Source: Cytidiella melzeri (Eukaryota > Basidiomycota > Agaricomycetes > Polyporales > Irpicaceae). Taken from it: a stretch of DNA of 64,000 bases. The notes under the pieces are model-generated. The model worked only from the letters and a program-made list of their open reading frames with translations. It had not been told where the DNA came from and did not search any database. Below are positions 32,270 through 44,558 of the stretch, piece by piece (the stretch's first letter is position 1; each line of letters begins with the position of its first letter). The DNA is taken from contig JABYQR010000009.1 in the NCBI GenBank assembly GCA_022592445.1, forward strand, positions 248,001 to 312,000, in the 5' to 3' direction. The translations under genes and the position numbers were made by a program.

Positions 32270-33895
32270 TTGTTACCCCTATCACTCAATACATCGCCAT
32301 GTCTCATCAAAACTGATTCTTCTAACAATAAGTTGCCAAAGCTTGACAACAATGGAAACACCAATTCCTACGGAACATGGGTATTACAGGTTGAAACGAA
32401 ACTAAGATCTGTACACCTCTGGAAATACTTCGAAGGACCAGATTCCGTGCCACCTATTGTCTCTAGACTCCGAAGGACATATGAGGAAGAAGTGGAGGAT
32501 CCGGACACCGGAGTTGTGACGAGGGGGATAAAGAGGGGAAACAAGGCTGAGGTCGAACAGGCGATGAAGGACGCAGAGCCTTGGTACGATGCGAACATCA
32601 TGGCAATCGCTCTGTTACTCGAAGCTATTCCCCGAACAAAGATCCATCTGATAGGTTGTACCAGAAGAGCAAAAGAAGCCTGGACAATTCTACAGTCAGA
32701 GTATCGACCAATCAACAACCTCAGAGCTTTGTCACTCCATCAGAAACTGATGAGTTTCATATGCAAGGACGGGATGGACGTGAGTAAATGGGTTGACAAG
32801 ATGTGCTATCTACGCAGATCTATGTGACCAAGATCTGAATTGCATGTCCGATGCAAACTTCGCGACTACACTAGCAGATCTCATCCCCACAGACAACAGT
32901 TGGAGGATGTTCTCGAGGACTCTCCATTATGACATGGGAGTGGCCCACAACACTGGGAGGTCAATGTCATCTTCGAGGGTCATTGAACTCATATAGGAAG
33001 AAAACTGGGCGCAAACGAAGAATGATCCGGAGGTCGTCGCGCAGATCTACGGGACCAATACAATCTATTGAAAGAGACCTTCCACTTCGAACGCTGTAGT
33101 CAACCAAGCTACCGGTTCTGCCAAGAAAATGACTGAGTGGTGCGACAACCCTGACCGTCCGCATCCCTGAGGCCATACGAGCAACAACTGCTTGTCCTGG
33201 GGTGGAGGAAAATGTGGGCAATATCCCAATTGGTGGAAATACAGGCGTGACATACATCTACCACCGGCTCAGCGTCAGAAGAGTCAAAACGTGTCAAAGA
33301 CGTTCAACGCAAAGAAATGTCCCACTGCCAACGTTGCTACAGAGCCTCCTGATCAACCACCAGTGCAGGCAAACTCCGCGTCTATTGAGGGAGATGATCC
33401 GGGAACCGTGTACTTACTGAATACAATGATCAACAACAACCCAGATCTATCCGTCAAGTGCCACAATGCCGCATTCTCTGCAGAACACGTCGATCAATTC
33501 TCCGTTTACCACGACTCTGGAGCCAATCAACACATTTTCTTTGATTGCTCCGTTTTCAACAACTATCGTACCATTACTCCCCTTAGTGTCCGAGGATTCG
33601 GATTGTCACTTACAACTTCCGCAGTCGTAGTTGGTGATGTCTTCTTGCTATGGTCAATGGTGTAACTAACAAAATCAAACTGAGCGATGTCCTCCACGTA
33701 CCGACGGCACAGATGAAATTGGTATCGCAAGGGTGCCTGGAGAGAAGAGGGGTAGGATCTACGACCAGGGCCGGTAAGATGATGCTTGACCTGGACGGCA
33801 AGACCATCATCACCGGGAGTTTGGACGACAACAATCTGTACCGCCTCCACGTCACCACAGGCCAATCCCTCGGTATTGATTGAAAGGATGCAGGT
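32270..33895 (+). pseudogene. copia-1 gag and protease remnants
   Basis: The gag part (to 32827) has the copia signature 'WVLQVETKLRSVHLWKYF' and 'KEAWTILQSEYRPINN'; the frame then breaks. A later frame has 'CGQYPNWWKYRRDIHLPP', a block shared with copia-2, and the protease active site YHDSGANQHIFF near 33500. The pre-integrase block 'LHVPTAQMKLVSQGCLERR' follows near 33700. Several stops separate these parts, so no Gag is made. Confidence 0.85.
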
Positions 33896-33972
33896 ACAAA
33901 ACCGTGCGGATCACTACTCAACAGGATATCTGACCTTACGGTGGCCACCTCGAGCACACGTACCGTCTCAAA

Positions 33973-34735
33973 GGATTTTTACACTGCCTACTAGGCCACC
34001 TAGGCATAAAAGGGCTGTCACCTTCTTCTTCTGGCCTACATCTCTCTTCCTCACCTAATACACCACACGTATGCGAAATCTATGCGCGAGCGAACATCAA
34101 ACAACTTCCTTTTCCTAAAACATCATCTCTCAGGGCCGATCGACTTCTATTTTGCATCCATCTTGACATCTGCGGTCCCTTACCCTTAGGCTACGGCAAC
34201 ATCAAATACTTTCTCCCGTGCGTTGATTGCCACTCTAGATGGAAGACTCCTCTATTTCTCAAACAACGCTCCAATGTGTTCCATGAATTCTTGAAATACA
34301 AAACAGCCGTCGAGCGCTATACCGGCCTACAGATTGCAGTAATACGAGTGGACAACGCACCAGAACTCACGCAAGGAGAATTCCATACGTACTGTGAAAG
34401 GGAGGGCATCACGTTCGAGAAAACCATACCGGACGCTTCTCCACAGAACGTACAAACTGGTCTCTTGCATCCATGGCATGTGCAATGCTCATTGACGCCG
34501 GTTTGACCGACTTCCTGTGGCCACTCGCTGTACAATGTGCAACCCATATTCTCAACCATGTCACAACATCCGCATTACCCACCAATATCACACCTTACCA
34601 CCTGTAGCACAAGAAGAACCCCGACCTCTCACACCTCCATATTTTCGGCACACGCGTCATCACTCGCAGAATGGACGCGGATTCGTTGAACAAAATACAA
34701 CCTCGAGGCGAGGAAGGACATTTTGTTGGATACGC
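33973..34735 (+). pseudogene. copia-1 integrase, N-terminal and core part, broken
   Basis: Begins in the -1 frame at 'FLHCLLGHLGIKGL' (zinc-binding His residues). The core retains 'HIDICGPLPLGYGNIKYFL'-type text in shifting frames, 'IRVDNAPELTQGEFHTYCE' and 'PDASPQN'. It is cut by the repeat copy at 34736 inside the 'GHFVGYA' block; the rest resumes after 37442 as 'KGYLVWFPNANAVHS'. Confidence 0.8.
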
Positions 34736-35470
34736 TGATACGCCCGGAAATTGGCTAGGCGCGGAGACCCGGCAGCAGCCCGCCATTTGCGCGGCCCGCG
34801 TCATCCTGAGCGGAAAATCCTTCCACTTTCCCAGCATCACGGGCACGAGGAGTTCACCGAGGTTACGAGGAGTTCTCCGAGGATCTGAGGACTTGACAAG
34901 GAGCAGCAACGCGCCAGAAACATCCGAGGCCGAGAATTCGCACCAAGCTCTGACTTGCAGACACACCCCTTTTGCATCAGAGCATGGGCCGGCCAGCCAC
35001 CAAGTGTTTCAGACGCGGGTCGGACCAACGATAGAAGAAACTTGACTCGCAAACCCCGTTTCAGGGAGACTCCTATCACACCACGCTGTGCAACTCTTGG
35101 ACGGCGCCTCATCACCTGCTCGCAACGGTTGGCGCCCCTTCAGTGCAAGGGCGCGCGCCGCTTCTCCGTGTCGACCAACGCTGTGTCCTGCCGGGCGTCA
35201 ACTTGCTGGACATTTTGCCTCTGTGAACGGAAGTATTCTGCCACCATGTTTTCTCGCTCTTGCGTTTGGGTTTAGGACAAAGAAGGAAAGGTTTAGGAGA
35301 AGGTCCTTAGGGTATATAAAAAGGTGTTGCCTGTACTGCGTAGAAATCAATCAATCCCCACCCCAGTTCTCAGAGTTCATTTTACGCTTTGCGCTCGCGT
35401 CGAGGGAGTCTCTTCGCACCAATAGCTGTAGCCTCTCCTGCGTTGTCTCACTGCGTCTTTCTCCACGTTT

Positions 35471-36855
35471 ATGTCCGCTGCGCCTACCAACGACAACCCG
35501 CCTCGCGTTTGCCGTTATTGTCCCACAGTTCCCCACTTAGCAGACGGTCGCTGTCCTTACCGCCCGCGCCTGCGCGAGGTTCTACGCCGTTACCCCATCA
35601 TCCCCGCGCTCACGCTGCCGCCAGAACCCTCAGCAGCGCCTACGGTTTCCCCTGAGAGATCTACTCTGTAACAGTAATGCTATACTCAATAATACCGTTG
35701 CCTGGTAAGGCTGTCGCGGAGCGACTGCTGCTATGCTGATAACCCTAAAAAGGGAGTGAAGTAGAGAGGAAGGGGGTGGATCTCCAATGACGACAACAAG
35801 GTCAAAGTTGATGATGAGCAGGCAAGCAGGCACTGAGGCCGGATACTGGCAGTGCAAATGACGAAGTTAACATCAGACTTATACTAAGTTACATTGAGTA
35901 ACTCACCTGGCAGTGCAAATGACGAAGAGGTCAAGATGCAGAACCAGGGAGGGTAAGGGGTACTATATATACTGTGTCTGGGTGGTCTGTGCACCAGTTC
36001 CCACACTAGGGACTGGAGTAACTGTGGGGCTGGAGTAACAATAGAACAATAAGGGACCAGGGTAACTGTCAAGGACCTGAGTAACTGTCAAGGACCAGGG
36101 TACAGAGAACAATAGAGTTAGAACAATAGAACAATAGAACAATAGGATAGGAACAATAGAACAAATAGAAACTGGGGGAATCCCTGGGGAATCCCTAATG
36201 AAAGACAATAGAACAATAAAACCTGGGGGAATCCCTGGGGAATCCCTATCAATGGAAAAGAAACAATAGAACAATAGCCTAGGTTGATCTGGAACCGCTC
36301 CAGATTGAGTCTAGGGTTTGGGTCTGGACTATTGATAAATAAGGCAGGATGTCACGTGACCCGGGTTAGGGTTAGGTTTGGTAACACTCCTAGCCGGAAA
36401 ATAAGCGCTCTAGATAGGCGCCTAAGGCTATAAACTTGTGACAATGTTGGAAAAATCCAGTCTGTTGGACTATCCATGTCAAAGGCAAGTCTTGTAGAAA
36501 CATTGAAAATCTGTGACATACTCCTAAATCACCCTCGCCAGCATTGTCCGTCGCCTCCGCCACGGACTCGCTTGATAACTGCTCCTATTGCGACACTCAG
36601 AGCGACCACCCAATTCCCCTGCGTTCAGGACCTTTCGTCCCGCTCGACTGCGATCGCCCGCGCGCGCCGCATCCAGATTGTTGGCTGTCACCAGACTTTG
36701 AAGGCAAGGACCACGAGTGCGAACTAGTGCAGTTCAATCTTACCAGCTCTACCAATGTTGTCGTTGGCCACGCATTCGCTTGCAATACGCATCACTGCTC
36801 AGGAAGTGTTGTTCTACACTACCGCCCCCGCGCACAGTCTATCGAGTCAAATTGA
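35471..36855 (+). pseudogene. Cys/His-rich ORF of this repeat copy, split by solo LTR
   Basis: N-terminal part 35471-35666 (CRYCPTVPHLADGRCPY) and C-terminal part from 36524 to 36855 (CSYCDTQSDHPIPL, then DC-R in place of copy 1's DC-C, HPDCW, DHEC, final C-x2-H). Apart from the LTR insertion both halves are open, with no stop. One cluster Cys is replaced by Arg. Confidence 0.7.
35667..36518 (+). mobile_element. Solo LTR (852 bp) with 5-bp target duplication
   Basis: TGTAACAG...CTGTGACA, flanked by TACTC at 35662-35666 and 36519-36523. Same ends as the solo LTR at 6173-6871 but a different, longer middle with many AACAATAGAAC units (about 36040-36270) and a duplicated 'GGGGGAATCCCTGGGGAATC' block. 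No internal region. Confidence 0.9.
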
Positions 36856-37442
36856 CTGCGGCCTCATACAGCCTTACGCTGCGACTCGCGCTCCATTAGC
36901 TTGTCTTTCTCTTACGGTTCCTTTTGGTTTTGTTATACTGTGTTTGCTTCTTAACTGCGTTATTTTACTGCATTACTGCGTCTGTGTTTTACCTTCACTG
37001 CGTCGAGTTTACTGCGTTCACTTTCACTGCACCCACGTTTTACAGCGACTACTTTCATCTTCACCAGCAACCGCGTTTTGTGTTTGAGATTCATACTGTG
37101 TCTGCTTTTACCATCTGCGTCTCTCCGCGCGCCGCTTTACCACAAGTTGCGACGTCTCCCGCGCGTTCTCCTTGAGCCGCGCGAAACTCTTTCGCTTCCA
37201 CCGCGCCAACTTGTCCTTGTACCCGCAATACGCGTGGTAGTTTGCCCATCTATCTCCTTTCACATAAATCTATATCACAAACCTTGTCGCTCTTTACAGC
37301 ACAGGTACAACTAGGACTCTAAGACCATCTCGCACACTTTAACACTTCCGCGCTTCCACACCTTTACACTTCTATTGCCACTTCGTGGTTGGTTGTGTTG
37401 TCTTTAAGGTTGTACTTTGTTTTGAAGCGTGTCTCAGTATCA

Positions 37443-39639
37443 CACCGCACCTGACACTAAGGGTTACCTAGTGTGGTTCCCTAACGCGAATGCCGTACAC
37501 TCATGCTGAGACATTGTTTTTCTCGATCATGAATTGCCTTCACCGACACCATCTTCACCATCCTCAGTCTTGTGGGATGACGTCTTCATGGAGATGGACA
37601 CCCGTTTCCAAGATAAACACATTGATTACTCTACATCAGAGTACGTGCCTAGTCAGCGTAGACCCGTAACTGTGTCTGACGTGATCTCCGTTAGAGACTT
37701 GCCAGACCCTCAGCATACCACTGAGGATGTACCCAGTACCCCAGCCAGCCAGGTACTGTTGGAACCTGAGTGCGCAGATGGGCTTGATGCGTATCCTCGT
37801 ACTGAGGTGCACAGTGTGTCTCTGTTGAGACTTGTATCCCACAGGGATGTAATGTTCACATATTGTACAGCGCGACGTACTCGCACTCTACCCAGGCGGT
37901 ATATTGAGAACAATGCCGAATATTTGCTCGAGGGGGGATTGCAAGTTGATGAAGATCTCGCTCTTACTGCCCAAACACTCGGCATTGAACTAGTCAACCC
38001 TACTTCGTCACAAATCCACCAAACTTTGTCGGAAGCACTTGCGAACACACTTTCACCAATCGACAATTCACACGCCAGCAACCCACGTTCGATCCAGGAA
38101 GCGGAGCGCAGTGAATACTGGAGCCACTGGCTCAGCGCCATTCACAAGAAGTTAGAAGCACTCAAAGAAAAAGGTGTGTACAAAGAGGTTGAACGTGTCC
38201 CACCAGGTCAAAAACCTGTAGACTCGAAATGGGTCTTGCACATCAAACAAAACGCCGACGGCCACATTGCTAGATTCAAAGCACGACTAGTCGCCAAAGG
38301 TTTCACCCAGATTCCGGGTCAAGACTTCAACTTCATGTTCGCTCCTGTGGCCCGCTGGGACTCAATACGCACTATACTGGCCATCGCCACCCACAACGAT
38401 CTGTACCTCTGTCACATCGATATCAAGACGGCCTTTCTAAATGGACCGTTGGCTGAGGAAATCTACATGAACAAGCCTGCGGTACTAGGAAAGGGTTTTT
38501 GGCAACTACGGAAAGGGCTGTATGGACTGAAACAAGCCGGCCGTTTGTAGTACCTCAAATTCCACAACAAGTACCAGACGCTTGGTTTCCAGAGATGCAA
38601 ATCAGATTGGAGCGTACATGTGAGGGAACAGAACGGCAGAAATCCATGTCCGCAACAAGTGTCGACGATATCCTGTTAGCCACTCCATCGCGCAAAGAAT
38701 CGGACTCGGTGACTGAGGACCTAAAGCAACTCTTCAACATCACAGACAACGGTGAGGTCAAATGGCTACTGGGCTGCAAAGTAACCAGGAATCACGCGAG
38801 GCAGTCGATCCAGCTTTCACAAGAAGCATACACACTGTCAATCGTAAGACTATTCAACATGGAGTTCTGCAACTCGACTCTCACACCGCTACCACCGAAG
38901 ACCTCACTATCTCGAGAGGACACACCCATAGACAACAAGGAACGCGACGAACTGAAGGCCTTACCCTACTGCACTCTTGTAGGGAAGGTAATGTATCTGG
39001 CGACTACAACTTGACCCGACATTGCCTACACAGTGCGCAAATTGGCCTAATTCATGTCATGTTACCGCGGCTCACACTGGACAGCCGCGAAGCACCTGCT
39101 ACGGTATCTTCAAGGTATGCGGTCACTCGGCCTCATCATGGGGAACCTCGACCCCGCATTTCCTTTGTTCTACGGCTTCACCGACTCGGATTGGGGTTCT
39201 GGAGAAGGAAGAAAGTCTATTTCGGGATACATCATGATTCTATACAGGTCGCCGATCTCATGGAGCGCAAAACAACAACAAGTGGCGGCCTTGTCGTCGT
39301 GCAAGGCCGAGTACTTGGCCTGTTCTCATGCGGCGTGCCAAATTATCTGGCTCAGACAACTCCTCGACAAAATTGGTTTCCCACAGAAAACCCCAACACC
39401 ACTATACTGCGATAACAACGGTACAATCGCCTGTACACACAATCCACATGGACACACGAGGATGAAGCATATTGACATAAGAGCGCACTTCATTAGGAAT
39501 TGTGTCAACGATGGGAGAGTCGATGTCAGGCGAGTAGAAGGGAAGGAAAACTTGGCCGACCTTTTCACAAAATCACTAAGCCGAGTCATGCACACACGTG
39601 CAATGGAGATGTTGGGACTGATAGCGGGTCAAGGGGGGG
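37443..39639 (+). pseudogene. copia-1 integrase end, reverse transcriptase and RNase H, broken
   Basis: After the insertion: 'GYLVWFPNANAVHS', an acidic linker, then reverse transcriptase from about 38100 ('VDSKWVLHIKQNADGHIARF', 'ARLVAKGFTQIPGQD', 'DIKTAFLNGPLAEEIYM'). A stop near 38548 precedes the catalytic block, which reads TSVDDILLA. RNase H follows near 39180 ('FTDSDWGSGEGRKSISGY', 'CDNNGTIACTHNPHGHTRMK', 'DLFTKSLSR'). Stops near 38548 and 39013 and frame changes make it non-functional. A G-rich polypurine run (AAGGGGGGG) ends at 39639. Confidence 0.9.
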
Positions 39640-39870
39640 TGTCAGTCAGTGACCCGCCAGAGTGTCCAAGTTAGGAAGGAAGCACATCAGCACTGGTGTT
39701 TGGCGGGACTACTATACACGGACATCCGCCAGTTATGTAAGCTTGTATAAAGGTTCCTAACCAGTACAGGGGCACAGTATCTCTGTTGACCCTGTACCAG
39801 GTACGCACGTATTGTGTTGTACAATTGTATCTCTGTTGACCCTGTACCAGACCGTCTGTCTGACATGGTC

Positions 39871-40244
39871 AAGGCCTCTGCTGTCTGAGGAAGGTCCATC
39901 CTGATGTATTTCATGCCTTCTTTCTTGAGTGTGACAGTACTGTCTGAGCATGCTGCACAACTGAGCTTGTCCATCTGATAGGTGCATGAGATTAGAACAA
40001 AGAATACATGCCAACATACCATAATAATCATGGTGTTCAGTGCTCCTGGGCAAGCATCAGCCTTGAGACCCCCTCTGTACTACATAGCTGGTAGTCAGAA
40101 TACTAACTTGGTCTTTGCTGGGCTAGATACTTGCATAAAGTCTGATAGCTGGTGAAAGTCTGGTGCTTCATGCTGACCGCCACCTTCTTGTTGTTTTACA
40201 CTTTGGGTCCCTGTTTTGAATGTCGAGCCCTTGTCTCTGTCTTT
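39871..40244. repeat. Noncoding stretch with inverted copy of the 4.7 kb block
   Basis: About 40060-40250 is an inverted, diverged copy of 4690-4870. The remainder is noncoding and unremarkable. Confidence 0.55.
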
Positions 40245-42180
40245 CTGAGCCATAGTTACCATTAGAACACAGCTTGTGGCAGTTCCAACGAAGATGAGCC
40301 TGAGGCAGTTCAGACATTAACAGGACACATGTAACTGTTTCTGGAAGTTTATCTTAACAATACATTTCCATCTCCTATATTTTGGGGGCACAAAATTTTT
40401 TGTTGCATCAGCAGTAAGCACTGCAATCCATTGTTTCACAAAGCATCACAAACATTAGTTGCTATCTGAGCAAGAGCTATCATTAGAACACAGCCTGTGG
40501 CAGTTCCAATGAGGATGAAGCAGTTCAGACCTCAACAGGACACATGTAACTGTTTCTGGAAGTTTATCCTCACAATACATTTCCATCTCCTATATTTTGG
40601 GGGCACATGAATTTTTTGTTGCATCAAAAGGGGGCACTGGAACTGACAAGAGAGTTACATCTGAAAAGGCAGCAATGTGCTGGTGCACACTGGAACAATT
40701 ATCCTTCATTCCACAAAGCATCACAAACATGAGTTGCTATCTGAGCAAGAGCTACCATCAGAACACAGCCTGTGGCAGTTCCAATGAGGATGAGGCAGTT
40801 CAAACATCAACAGGACACATGTAACTGTTTCTGGAAGTTTATTCTAACAATACCTTTCCATCTCCTATATTTTGGGGGCACATGAATTTTTTTTGTTGCA
40901 TCAGCAGTGGGCACTGCAATCCATTGTTTCACAAAGCAATACAAACATTAGTTGCTATCTGAGCAAGAGCTATCATTAGAACACAGCCTGTGGCAGTTCC
41001 ATTGAGGATGAGGCAGTTCAGACATCAATAGGACACATGTAACTGTTTCTGGAAGTTTATCCTAACAATACCTTTCCATCTCCTATAGTTTGGAGCACAT
41101 AAAATTTTTTTGTTGCATCAGCAGTGGGCACTGCAATCGATTGTTTCACAAAGCTATACAAACATTAGTTGCTATCTGAGCAAGAGCTATCATTAGAACA
41201 CAGCCTGTGGCAGTTCCATTGAGGATGAGGCAGTTCAGGCATCAATAGGACACATGTAACTGTTTCTGGAAGTTTATCCTAACAATACCTTTCCATCTCC
41301 TATATTTTGGGGGCACATAAAAATTTTTTGTTGCATCAGCAGTGGGCACTGCAATCCATTGTTTTACAAAGCATCGCAAACATTAGTTGCTATCTGAGCA
41401 AGAGCTATCATTAGAACACAGCCTGTGGCAGTTCCAATGAGGATGAAGCAGTTCGGACCTCAACAGGACACATGTAACTGTTTCTGGAAGTTTATCCTAA
41501 CAATACATTTCCATCTCCTATATTTTGGGGGCACATGAATTTTTTGTTGCATCAAAAGGGGGCACTGGAACTGACAAGAGAGTCACATCTGAAAAGGCAG
41601 CAATGTGCTGGTGCACACTGGAACAATTATCCTTCATTCCACAAAGCATCACAAACATGAGTTGCTATCTGAGCAAGAGCTACCATCAGAACACAGCCTG
41701 TGGCAGTTCCAATGAGGATGAGGCAGTTCAAACATCAACAGGACACATGTAACTGTTTCTGGAAGTTTATTCTAACAATACCTTTCCATCTCCTATATTT
41801 TGGGGGCACATAAAATGTTTTTGTTGCATCAGCAGTGGGCACTGCAATCGATTGTTTCACAAAGCATCACAAACATTAGTTGCTATCTGAGCAAGAACTA
41901 TTATCAGAACACAGCCTGTGGCAGTTCCATTGAGGATGAGGCAGTTCAGCCATCAATAGGAAACATGTAACTGTTTCTGGAAGTTTACCTAACAACATCT
42001 CCTATATTTTGGGGGCACATAAAATTTTTTTGTTGCATCAGCAGTGGGCACTGCAATCCATTGTTTCACAAAGCATCACAAACATTAGTTGCTATCTGAG
42101 CAAGAGCTATTATCAGAACACAGCCTGTGGCAGTTCCAATGAGGATGGAGCAGTTCAGGTATTAACCGGATATGGGAGTT
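40245..42180 (+). repeat. Satellite array: nine ~218-bp units, 928-bp higher-order period
   Basis: The marker CACAGCCTGTGGCAGTTCC (or its CTTGTGG variant) recurs at 40268, 40489, 40764, 40982, 41199, 41417, 41692, 41910 and 42119. Spacings are 221, 275, 218, 217, 218, 275, 218 and 209. The two 275-bp units carry the same ~57-bp longer variant, so a four-unit block (275+218+217+218 = 928) is repeated. Units also share 'GTAACTGTTTCTGGAAGTTT' and a T-rich run. The block is AT-rich with few CpG. Confidence 0.9.
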
Positions 42181-44093
42181 GTTTGGACAGTCCACCCCCT
42201 AGATTTTAGAGCATGTAAATTGTTTTTGGCTTATTTTCATCAGCAGTGAGTTTTCATAAGCACTACGATCAATTGTTGTGTCAGGTGTAAACACAGCCCG
42301 AGATATATTACAAGATAAATTAAGCCCCTTGCCACCATTGCTGACTACCTTCATTGATGTATGCTTGCTCTGCCTGCAACCAAACCCCTCAATTGTAATA
42401 CAGTTTAGTTATCCCACACAAGCTGCTTAACCAAGTTCAACAAATAGCAAATGCAATTGCTAAAGTAGATATGCATCAGACTACTTGGCAAGGCAGGAAC
42501 AAAGTTGTTTACTGAAGTTCATCCTTGATAACAAAGTCACTTGTACAAGAGAATATTTCAGGCTATATAACTCATCTGATTTGCTGCTACCAGAAACCTC
42601 ACCATTCATCAAAGTAGCTATACAGATAAAAATTACTTAGTCAAGCTGCTATCAGTAGCAAAACTACTTACTAATCTGACTTCAAGGTACCATTTCTTTT
42701 GCCTTGAAGAATTGTACTTGCTGCTTGCTGGCCCTGCTAACTAAAACTTGAATTGAGCAAGATAGCAGAAATGATTGCAACCATATTAGTCTTGATTTAA
42801 CATATAGCAAAAATAAATGCTGTGTGCTAACCCATGACACCCTGCGACTCAACCCTTGAAGGGCTTCTAACCCCTCAAATCCTCTTACCCTCTACCAGGG
42901 TAAGAGTATTCAGGGGTAGTGCTAAGGGTACTTAGAGTATAGTGAGGGACTTATCCTCGCCTTTCACTACTCTGAGTGTTTCCCACATGTGAAAGCATTT
43001 AAATGTAACCTGTTGCACTTTGATGGTGAGCATGTAGAGTTTCCAGCTAGTCTAGTTGCAAGCTGAATGCTCATCAGCCAAGACAGGCAAAAGAAATGCT
43101 GGAACATGAGCAGCTGGACACATACCTAGTGAGTGTGCACATCCATTGGCAGTCAGGAGAGGCCAATTAAAAAAAAGAAATACAGTAAAACACAATCTGT
43201 CCGTCAATGCACCAAAATCCCAGGTGCCAACTTTACTCAGTTTATAGTATTCTCAGGTAGCCTGAATACTTGCCTGTACCAAAATTAACCAGAATTGTGC
43301 ATGTAATGTACTCATGTAGTTCCACCACCACATATGCATTTGCATAACATAAAATATTCTCACATGTGTAACTACATATTTTTACTATGCCTGTATAGTC
43401 CTGTGCCTGGCCAATGATTTCCATGCACAAAACTGTACTTGTGAAAAGATGTCTTTGTGGGCTTTGTTGCTCCACAATTTAGCATAGACACTGTGGTCCA
43501 AAATGTTCATGACATTGATGAGAGATAGCCATGCTATAGATGACTTGGCATGTTGTTTGTAAAAGCTGCCACTATAGTACTGCTTGTGCCAGAATTCTGC
43601 AAATGAGCCCTTTGTTTGACCTGATTGGTTGACTGAGTGCCAAAAGTGGTCAAAAGCCACTGCAAAGGCAACCATGTTGGAGAACACACAGCACACAGAA
43701 AAACCAAACACCATCTGTGCAGAGCAGAAACATGTTAGCCATTGAGATGGTACAAAGCTTTACATTATTGTTGAACAGAAGCAAGTTGAATTTTGCAGCC
43801 TGAGAGATAGTACCTGTAATAACTTATTGTAAGAGACAGATATGTGAAATGCTTACAATTTCAGACATTTTACTACATCTACCTTGCCCACAAATATTTT
43901 TGGGTCAATCAGGTAGCATTTGCTCATGCATTGTGCTGTCAACACCATTCTGGTTACCTCCAGTGTGGGAAAGTACAAGTCAATCTAGTGTATGGAGGCA
44001 ATACACCAATTTTTCTCACTTTATCTCAGCTTTACATCTTATACTACACAAAACAAAAGGCCAGATGAGTAGCAGCAGAACTTGCCACTACAT
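42181..44093. other. AT-rich noncoding stretch
   Basis: No supported gene. A 109-codon minus frame at 43385-43714 (Phe/Ala/Ser-rich, 'FDHFWHSVNQSGQTKGSF') has no ATG-proximal signal or recognised domain. The base composition differs from the gene-rich block at 18-31 kb. Confidence 0.45.
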
Positions 44094-44321
44094 TAGGGTC
44101 ATTCAAAGTTGGCACAGCTGTGCAGCTCGCAGTCCAAAGTGCCGGCTATGAAACTGGTCTGATCAGTACTGACCGGATTAGGTAGTCACAGAGATGTAAC
44201 ACAGTCAAGTTTTTTTTATTACTTGAACCTCTCATTTCTTAGTGTACCTCATAACTATGAGATGCAATGATTGAATTTTATGTGTCCTGAAGGCTGTAAG
44301 CTACTTGAGCACAAGCAAAAT

Positions 44322-44558
44322 TGTTAACGAGATACTGGTACAGTGTGGTCAACGATAAAATAGAAACAGCGATACAGTTACAACATAACGTACCTGGTAC
44401 AGTGTGGTCAACGATAGAGCACACTGTACCAGATTGTAGGTCACATAAGCCTCTGCGGGCGTCCACTCATCCGGCAACTCGGTCTATCATTCCTTCCCGT
44501 CCATAAACGCCCCGCCCTCCTTCCTAATCCGTCATGTCAAGCGGGTCAGCGTCTGACA
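44322..44558 (-). repeat. copia-2 3' LTR
   Basis: Identical to 49315-49551. Preceded (minus strand) by a GGGGGGG polypurine tract at 44559-44565. Confidence 0.95.

Larger units (their letters stand above)
34736..37442 (+). mobile_element. Copy of ~1.85 kb repeat family inside copia-1 integrase, split by a solo LTR
   Basis: Starts TGATACGCCCGG and ends CAGTATCA. Without the solo LTR (852 bp plus TACTC) it is 1,850 bp, almost the size of copy 1 and very similar along its length. It carries the same TATA box (35313-35320) and ORF. Removing it rejoins the integrase near GYA-D-TKGYLVW; the exact duplication at the site is ambiguous. Confidence 0.8.
31975..39865 (+). mobile_element. copia-1: Ty1/copia element, defective, with nested insertion
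   Basis: 226-bp LTRs at 31975-32200 and 39640-39865 (TGTCAGTC...CTGACA) and target duplication TGGTC (31970-31974 and 39866-39870). The internal region holds gag, protease, integrase, RT and RNase H in copia order, but with many stops and frameshifts. A repeat copy (34736-37442) splits the integrase. The LTRs differ at three positions, all former CpG sites. The element inserted beside the THR4 fragment. Confidence 0.95.

Noticed and set aside
35963..36274. 103-codon minus frame with repeated IPPGF-like text
   Set aside because: Translation of the AACAATAGAAC/GGGAATCCC repeats inside the solo LTR.
40597..41752. Two identical 75-codon frames (40597-40824 and 41525-41752)
   Set aside because: They are the same part of the satellite unit repeated at the 928-bp period, with no other coding sign.
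43385..43714. 109-codon minus frame as a gene
   Set aside because: Lies in AT-rich noncoding DNA with no recognised domain, neighbours or splice partners; kept only as a note.
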